This document shows, piece by piece, positions 6,287 to 10,402 of a stretch of 10,402 bases of DNA (positions within the stretch are counted from its first letter, which is position 1; each line of letters opens with the position of its first letter). A program made the translations under genes and the position numbers. Source of the stretch: GCA-965745 sp046704525 (lineage in GTDB: Archaea; Thermoplasmatota; Thermoplasmata; Thermoplasmatales; Thermoplasmataceae); NCBI GenBank assembly GCA_046704525.1, contig JBJKRS010000154.1, positions 1-10,402 of the forward strand, written 5' to 3'. The notes under the pieces are model-generated. The model was given only the letters and a program-made list of their open reading frames with translations, made no database searches and was not told the DNA's origin.

Positions 6287-7273
6287 ATGTCAGAATCATC
6301 CGACATTCAGGCACAGATCGGTTTCTTCAGGGACGAGATCACCGACAGGGAGTTCTACAGGAGGCTTTCGGAGATCGTCTCGGACGACTCTTTCAAGGAG
6401 AACCTGAAAAAGCTTTCAGGCGTGGAGGAAGAGCATTCAAGGTTCTGGAAGAAGCATCTGGAAGAGAGTGGGCAGGATGTTTCTAGAATAAGGTTCAAGA
6501 GGTGGAGGGTCCTGTGGCTCCTCTTCCTGTCCAGGCTCATTGGAAACTACCTGACTGTAAGGCTCCTGGAGCATGGTGAAATTAACACAGTCAAGGACTA
6601 CAGCGAATACGTGCGCTCATCAAGTGGAAGCGAAGAATTCAGGAAAGGTCTCCAGAACATAATAAAAGAGGAGATCGAGCATGAAGGCATATTCCAGAAC
6701 CAGATGGAGAAAAACCAGGACCAGATCGAGAAGAACAGGGACATAATCTACGGGGTAAGCGATGGCCTGGTGGAAGTTCTGGGAGCAGTCGCTGGCCTTG
6801 CTGCGATCATCACAAACCATTACTACATTGCGCTCGGCGGAATCCTCGTCGGGCTAAGCGGCACTATAAGCATGAGCCTCGGGGCATATCTTTCAAAGAA
6901 TTCCGAGACTGAATACAGGATCAACGAGGAGAAGAAGAAGGAACTATTGGGCCAGAAATCGGACGAGGAGCAAATCAGGCAGTATTCGAAGCAGTCCAAG
7001 AAATCTGCCGCCTCTGTTGGCGGGTCCTATATCATAGGGGCAGCTGTCCCCATTCTTCCGTTCGTTTTCCTGTCACCTATAGTGGGACTCGTGGTCTCCG
7101 TGGTTGCGGTTGCCCTGAGCCAAGCTCTGACCAATGCACTGGTCGCCCTGTCTCTCAATATCTCCATGTCGAGAAACGCGCTGAAGGCATCGTTGCTATC
7201 ACTTTCTGCCGCAGGAGCTGTTTTTACTCTTGGGGAGATATTCCACGTGCTGTTCCACATAACACTCCTCTGA
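6287..7273 (+). CDS. Rubrerythrin-like ferritin domain fused to VIT1/CCC1 iron transporter
   Basis: A 328-residue two-domain protein. The N-terminal half (about 8-150) is a four-helix ferritin-like domain with the rubrerythrin set of diiron ligands visible: Glu22 (REFY), Glu47-x-x-His50 (EEEH), Glu95 and Glu98 (LLEHGEI), and Glu129-x-x-His132 (EIEHE). The C-terminal half (about 155-328) is a VIT1/CCC1 membrane domain with DGLVEVLGAVAGL (159-171), SGTISMSLGAYLS (191-203), which carries the family methionine-glycine motif, a charged cytoplasmic loop (204-240), GAAVPILP (251-258) and about five membrane helices. The same architecture occurs in bacterial MbfA, an iron exporter protective under iron or acid stress, so the likely job is sensing or oxidising cytoplasmic Fe2+ and exporting Fe or Mn. 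There is no rubredoxin domain. An in-frame GTG lies at 6281, but promoter spacing favours ATG 6287. It is a single gene with its own promoter. Substrate and direction of transport are inferred from relatives. Confidence 0.87.
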   Translation: MSESSDIQAQIGFFRDEITDREFYRRLSEIVSDDSFKENLKKLSGVEEEHSRFWKKHLEESGQDVSRIRFKRWRVLWLLFLSRLIGNYLTVRLLEHGEINTVKDYSEYVRSSSGSEEFRKGLQNIIKEEIEHEGIFQNQMEKNQDQIEKNRDIIYGVSDGLVEVLGAVAGLAAIITNHYYIALGGILVGLSGTISMSLGAYLSKNSETEYRINEEKKKELLGQKSDEEQIRQYSKQSKKSAASVGGSYIIGAAVPILPFVFLSPIVGLVVSVVAVALSQALTNALVALSLNISMSRNALKASLLSLSAAGAVFTLGEIFHVLFHITLL

Positions 7274-7275
7274 TC

Positions 7276-7308
7276 GCTTCGCGTCATGCCGCAGCGTCTG
7301 CGGGAAGC
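7276..7308. repeat. Bulged inverted repeat between fusion gene and ABC operon
   Basis: A perfect 6-bp stem with a 3-nt loop, CCGCAG-CGT-CTGCGG (7289-7303), is flanked by an outer pair GCTTC (7276-7280) and GAAGC (7304-7308), with an 8-nt bulge on the 5' side. It starts 3 nt after the stop codon of the fusion gene and ends where the TATA box of the ABC operon begins. No T tract follows, so it is not a classic terminator. It could be an operator or a 3'-end RNA structure. Confidence 0.45.
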
Positions 7309-7316
7309 TATTTAAC
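7308..7316 (+). promoter_or_regulatory. TATA box of the ABC exporter operon
   Basis: CTATTTAAC is centred 26 bp upstream of the ATG at 7338, predicting a leaderless transcript starting at that codon. The upstream GTG at 7329 would lie before the transcript start. Confidence 0.5.
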
Positions 7317-7337
7317 AAAGCGGTCAATGTGACAGAC

Positions 7338-8117
7338 ATGGGGGCTTCCATCACAGTCCGCAACCTTTTCAGGAAATATGGGGATGTTGAGGCACTGAGG
7401 GACCTCAACATTGAGATTGATCCCGGTAGCATCTTTGGCCTGCTTGGCCCGAACGGCTCCGGTAAGACCACTTTCCTGAGAATCATAACTTCACTGCTTG
7501 ACCCCACTTCCGGGTATGTCAGGGTCAAGGGCATGAACCCGCTGGATGAACCCGACCGCATAAAGGGCATTGTGGGCTATGTCCCCGAGACTCCCGCCAT
7601 GTACGAGTCCCTCTCACCCAGGGAGTACTTCTCATTCGTGTCATCAGTGAGGGGGATAAGTGCTTCACAGATCAGGGAAAGGGCCAGGAGCCTGGTGAAA
7701 GCACTCGATCTTGAGGAGCACATGGACAGCTTCATCGGGTCGCTCTCCTTCGGGACAAAGCAGAAAGTGGCCATAGTGGCTGCCCTTCTGCACGATCCTG
7801 AGATCATTGTGATGGACGAAGGCATGAACGGGCTTGACCCTAGGTCAGCGAAAATACTCAAAGAACTGCTGAGGGAATTTGCCCAGCGCGGCAAGACTGT
7901 TATTTTCTCAACGCACATTATGGAAGTGGCGGAAAATGTCTGCGACAGGGTGGCCATACTCTATGAGGGAAGGATAGTTAGAACGGGAACAATGGAACAG
8001 CTGAGGTCCGATTCGGGGAAGTCAGAGGGGAACCTGGAGGAGATTTTCCTCTCGCTCACAGGGAGCAGGGACCTCGGGCCGCTGATAGCTTCACTCAAGG
8101 AATCGTTCAGATCATGA
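7338..8117 (+). CDS. ABC exporter ATP-binding subunit
   Basis: The nucleotide-binding subunit of an ABC-2-type exporter (CcmA/NatA-like group), 259 residues, powering the permease encoded next. From ATG 7338: Walker A GPNGSGKTT (37-45), Q-loop region GYVPETP (80-86), signature LSFGTKQK (136-143), Walker B IIVMDE (156-161), D-loop GLDP (165-168) and H-loop histidine in STHIMEV (His193). Three positions vary from the textbook motifs. The Q-loop glutamine position is Glu83, the signature is LSFGT where LSGGQ is typical, and DEG replaces DEP after Walker B. The Walker lysine (Lys43), Asp160, catalytic Glu161 and His193 are all present, so the protein should hydrolyse ATP. A GTG at 7329 would add three residues, but the TATA spacing supports ATG 7338. 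The stop codon overlaps the permease start (ATGA). The substrate cannot be told from this subunit. Confidence 0.88.
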   Translation: MGASITVRNLFRKYGDVEALRDLNIEIDPGSIFGLLGPNGSGKTTFLRIITSLLDPTSGYVRVKGMNPLDEPDRIKGIVGYVPETPAMYESLSPREYFSFVSSVRGISASQIRERARSLVKALDLEEHMDSFIGSLSFGTKQKVAIVAALLHDPEIIVMDEGMNGLDPRSAKILKELLREFAQRGKTVIFSTHIMEVAENVCDRVAILYEGRIVRTGTMEQLRSDSGKSEGNLEEIFLSLTGSRDLGPLIASLKESFRS

Positions 8118-9751
8118 AAAGCCTGATTCTCAATCTTGCCAGGATGCTAATGGTGGAACAGAGGTACAGGGCAATAAAGGCATCGCCAAGCGTCTCTGGC
8201 AGTGACATGTATTCCGTAAATAGAAAGCTGGGGAACTTCCTCTTTGTGTCATACTCTGCCAATTCAGCATCCTTCGCTGTATTTGCTTTTCTGCTTATCA
8301 CCCCTTACATTTTCTCTCCTGGCGGTGTTGGAAGGGTAGCTAACATAGGATTCGCAGTCTACATATACGCACTGATCATAAGTGTGTACAGCTCCGCCCT
8401 GTTCTTCAACGCCATAGGGACAATGCGCCTGATGGAGCCGGTGGCATGGCTGCCCTACAAGGACAAGGCAGGCGCGGTTTTTCTTTCCTGGTTCATTTAC
8501 AACGGTTCCTGCACTGTCTTCATGGTGCTTCCCTCTGTGGTATGGACAGCACTTTCAACAGGCAATGCGGCAGTATTTGCATTCGGGATCACATGGAGCC
8601 TGATAGTGATCCTGGCGGGATACGCAATAGGGGCCGTGCTGAACATCATTATTTCAGGCAGGACCACCCGGGACCGGGCAGGGATACTGAGCACAATCAA
8701 GAGTTCACTTAGGATTTTCATCATCCTGATGGTATTCGCTGCATTCGAGGTTGGGATCTACATGCCAGGTGCCGTCCCGTCACTTATTGCACGGTTACCG
8801 TTCCCTGTTGATCTTCTGATGCCACTCCTGAACATTCCAGACACTGTATTCCTTGGCCCGCATGGAATAGACGGACTTCTGGTGGACATAGGCAGCACTG
8901 CTCTGTATTCTGCTGTGGCGATCCTTGGAGCTGCTGCGGCCAACAGGAAGGCCATTGGCAGCATAATTGTTCAGTCTGGGCGCAGGACGAACCGGAGGGA
9001 GGCAGGTGCTGGCGAATTAACGGAAACAGTCAACTCCCGGGTCATGTTCATGAAAGATGCAAGAATAGTGGCAAGAAAGTCACAGAATGTTGTCATGCTG
9101 TTCATACCCGTAATATTTGTGTTCCCGACCATCCTTTCCGTTCTCATAGACGGCTCTCCCGGGGGGATTAGAAGCATAGGAACCTACTTCTCCCTGATGT
9201 CTGTTCTCATCGTATGCTCGGGGTTCTACTCCCTGATAATGGTGGTTTCAGAGGGAAACGGCATCTCCGCGCTTTTCAGCCTTCCCGTCTCTCTCAGGGA
9301 GGTGGTATATTCCAAATCATCCTTTGGCCTGCTGGTATTCTCCGTTATCATTGTTCCCGTCACACTGATCATAATGAGCGGAAGCGGCAGAGTCTCCCCT
9401 TTTGACATCCTTGTCCCGGCCAACCTGATCCTGGGGTACACATTCACGTCCATATTCAACATAAGGGGTTTAATCAGAAGATTGCCCAGGGAATCCTCCA
9501 CCGTCAATTTCTACTCATTCGGGGGTGGCCTGTTCCTGGTATTCAACTTCTTCCTGACTGGAGTCATGGCACTTGCACCCGTACTTGCTTCTGCTGTGCT
9601 CACGGCTGCTATATACAGGTCCCTCTTCGCCAACCCCTATTTCTTCTACCTGGCCGATGCATTTTTCAATCTGGCGGCCTTGGTAATGGTCCTGGCTGTT
9701 ACTGGCAGAGACATGGACAGGAACCGGTGGAGAAGCTTGCCCTTCTCATGA
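8114..9751 (+). CDS. ABC-2-type exporter permease, double-length
   Basis: A 545-residue polytopic membrane protein that starts within the stop codon of the ATPase gene (ATGA overlap at 8114-8117), so the two are translationally coupled and form one transporter. I count about 12-13 hydrophobic segments: about 47-67, 76-102, 119-143, 152-180, 200-216, 258-277, 327-346, 355-378, 403-421, 431-450, 468-500 (probably two) and 510-530. A soluble stretch near 281-320, rich in Arg and including MFMKDARIVARK, separates two halves. In each half a membrane pair is followed by an LP motif and a lysine: MEPVAWLPYKDK (107-118) and GISALFSLPVSLREVVYSK (383-401). This looks like two fused ABC-2 permease halves. 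One such subunit could pair with two copies of the ATPase. The exported compound is unknown. Lipids, peptides, drugs or ions are all possible for this class. Confidence 0.75.
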   Translation: MKSLILNLARMLMVEQRYRAIKASPSVSGSDMYSVNRKLGNFLFVSYSANSASFAVFAFLLITPYIFSPGGVGRVANIGFAVYIYALIISVYSSALFFNAIGTMRLMEPVAWLPYKDKAGAVFLSWFIYNGSCTVFMVLPSVVWTALSTGNAAVFAFGITWSLIVILAGYAIGAVLNIIISGRTTRDRAGILSTIKSSLRIFIILMVFAAFEVGIYMPGAVPSLIARLPFPVDLLMPLLNIPDTVFLGPHGIDGLLVDIGSTALYSAVAILGAAAANRKAIGSIIVQSGRRTNRREAGAGELTETVNSRVMFMKDARIVARKSQNVVMLFIPVIFVFPTILSVLIDGSPGGIRSIGTYFSLMSVLIVCSGFYSLIMVVSEGNGISALFSLPVSLREVVYSKSSFGLLVFSVIIVPVTLIIMSGSGRVSPFDILVPANLILGYTFTSIFNIRGLIRRLPRESSTVNFYSFGGGLFLVFNFFLTGVMALAPVLASAVLTAAIYRSLFANPYFFYLADAFFNLAALVMVLAVTGRDMDRNRWRSLPFS

Positions 9752-9772
9752 TGGACGTGAGGCTGCCCGTAA

Positions 9773-9785
9773 AATCGTAACGATT
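9773..9785. promoter_or_regulatory. Short palindrome overlapping the rps19e promoter
   Basis: AATCG-TAA-CGATT is a perfect hyphenated palindrome whose right arm runs into the TATA box. It covers the position of the archaeal BRE element. A second short palindrome, CTTAG-G-CTAAG (9806-9816), lies at the predicted transcript start. Either could bind a regulator, or they may be chance symmetries in an A/T-rich region. Confidence 0.3.
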
Positions 9786-9792
9786 ATAAATA
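9784..9792 (+). promoter_or_regulatory. TATA box of the rps19e operon
   Basis: TTATAAATA is a good archaeal TATA box, centred 38 bp before the ATG at 9826. The predicted transcript start is near 9812-9816, giving a leader of about 10-14 nt, just long enough to include the Shine-Dalgarno element. Confidence 0.6.
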
Positions 9793-9815
9793 TTCTTCAA
9801 ATCAGCTTAGGCTAA

Positions 9816-9820
9816 GTGAT
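9816..9820 (+). promoter_or_regulatory. Ribosome binding site of rps19e
   Basis: GTGAT, 5 nt before the ATG, is complementary to the 3' end of archaeal 16S rRNA (ATCAC...). The same element with the same spacing precedes the next gene. Confidence 0.55.
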
Positions 9821-9825
9821 TACAA

Positions 9826-10278
9826 ATGGTCGATGTCAAGAAAGTTCCACCTCAGTTGCTCCTCAAGAACCTGGCAAAGAAATTTCAGGCTGACAAGAGG
9901 GTCAAGCCGGAGGACTGGATGAAATTCGTCAAGTCCGGTGTCCACAAGGAAAAAACCTGGGACCAGGATGACTGGTACTATACAAGGCTGGCGTCCACGC
10001 TCAGGAAGGTTTACCTTAACGGGCCCATCGGCACATCACGCCTCAGTGAACATTACGGAGGCAGGGTCGATAGGGGCTCCAAGCGATACCACCCGGCAAG
10101 GGGAAGCAGGTCTATCATAAGACACACGCTGATTGCACTTGAGAAGCTTGGATATGTAAAGAAGGGAAAAGAGGGGAGAATAGTTTCCCCGGAGGGGCAG
10201 TCACTCCTGGACAATGCGTCAAAGGAAGTGATTAAGGAACTGATTGAAAAAGACAAGACCCTTGAAAAACTACAGTAA
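9826..10278 (+). CDS. rps19e: Small ribosomal subunit protein S19e (eS19)
   Basis: A 150-residue ribosomal protein of the archaeal and eukaryotic small subunit, needed in eukaryotes for 18S rRNA maturation and 40S assembly. It lacks a bacterial counterpart. Full-length family landmarks are present: VPPQLLLKNLAKKF (7-20), the diagnostic DDWYYTRLASTLRKVYLNGPIG (48-69), YGGRVDRGSKRYHPARGSRSIIRH (77-100), and the winged-helix end ALEKLGYVKKGKEGRIVSPEGQSLLD (103-128). The ATG at 9826 agrees with the usual N-terminus and has a GTGAT ribosome binding site. It is followed 10 bp later by a PDCD5-family gene, an order typical of archaea, where L39e, L31e and aIF6 genes often follow. Confidence 0.96.
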   Translation: MVDVKKVPPQLLLKNLAKKFQADKRVKPEDWMKFVKSGVHKEKTWDQDDWYYTRLASTLRKVYLNGPIGTSRLSEHYGGRVDRGSKRYHPARGSRSIIRHTLIALEKLGYVKKGKEGRIVSPEGQSLLDNASKEVIKELIEKDKTLEKLQ

Positions 10279-10283
10279 GTGAT
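10279..10283 (+). promoter_or_regulatory. Ribosome binding site of the PDCD5-family gene
   Basis: GTGAT begins directly after the rps19e stop codon and ends 5 nt before the ATG at 10289. It supports that start and co-transcription with rps19e. Confidence 0.55.
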
Positions 10284-10288
10284 TTATC

Positions 10289-10402
10289 ATGGAGGATGAC
10301 GAGGAGCTAAGAGAACTGCGCAGGAGAAAACTGCAGGAAATGCAGCGTTCTGCCGAGGACCAGAGAGCCTCGGAAGAGCAGGAGCGCCAGCAGGAGGCAG
10401 AG
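10289..10402 (+). CDS. PDCD5-family DNA-binding protein, N-terminal part
   Basis: The first 38 codons of a gene that leaves the window. The protein begins MEDDEELRELRRRKLQEMQ and continues as a highly charged, Glu/Gln/Arg-rich helix. This is the typical N-terminus of the archaeal PDCD5/TFAR19 family, small proteins of about 110 residues with a three-helix core that bind double-stranded DNA in vitro. The cellular role in archaea is not settled. The assignment rests on the N-terminal pattern plus the strong synteny with rps19e. The folded core lies outside the window. The gene shares a transcript with rps19e. Confidence 0.85.
   Translation, partial: MEDDEELRELRRRKLQEMQRSAEDQRASEEQERQQEAE

Noticed and set aside
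7289..7303. Intrinsic (bacterial-type) terminator after the ferritin-transporter gene
   Set aside because: The hairpin is GC-rich, but no T tract follows, and archaea usually terminate on T tracts without a hairpin.
7199..7570. 123-codon minus-strand frame spanning the ABC operon promoter
   Set aside because: Antisense to the end of the fusion gene and the Walker A region of the ATPase. Low-complexity Ser/Pro composition typical of shadows.

Overview
The window looks like a piece of an acidophilic, thermophilic archaeon of the Thermoplasmata (Thermoplasmatales-like). The pointers are a thermopsin-family surface protease with ESGLPxG repeats, an archaeal Holliday junction resolvase, the eukaryote-like pair ribosomal protein S19e and PDCD5, and archaeal TATA boxes about 26 to 38 bp upstream of most starts. 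Base composition is close to balanced, with a preference for G or C at third codon positions. The exact genus cannot be told from the sequence alone.

Layout: (1) 1-420, minus strand, the N-terminal 140 codons of an acetyl-CoA-synthetase-type acyl-CoA ligase, divergent from (2) 525-3839, a 1104-residue secreted and membrane-anchored thermopsin-like protein. This has a signal segment, a thermopsin domain, a beta-helix-like middle, four C-terminal repeats spaced at exactly 77 residues, and a C-terminal membrane anchor. (3) 3911-4426 is a Holliday junction resolvase (Hjc) family nuclease with a TTG start. It is convergent with (4) a minus-strand class III PLP aminotransferase (4505 to about 5878), which ends in a T8 terminator tract. 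(5) About 5942-6286 is a 345-bp non-coding stretch with direct and inverted repeats that may be regulatory. (6) 6287-7273 is a fused rubrerythrin-like ferritin and VIT1/CCC1 membrane transporter, probably for iron or manganese detoxification. (7) 7338-8117 and 8114-9751 form a two-gene ABC exporter operon with a 4-bp ATGA overlap. (8) 9826-10278 is rps19e, followed 10 bp later by the start of a PDCD5-family gene that runs off the window. This is the beginning of a translation gene cluster that is conserved in archaea.

Most transcription units appear to have very short leaders or none. The two genes at the right end instead share a GTGAT Shine-Dalgarno element with the same 5-nt spacing. The genes do not form one obvious system. 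They read as a mix of central metabolism (acyl-CoA ligase, aminotransferase), surface proteolysis, DNA recombination, metal homeostasis, an exporter of unknown substrate, and ribosome biogenesis. I found no rRNA, tRNA, CRISPR array, insertion sequence or clear sign of a new defence system. The most interesting items are the regular repeat architecture of the surface protein, the ferritin-transporter fusion with a complete set of diiron ligands, the enlarged Hjc, and the repeat-rich intergenic region.
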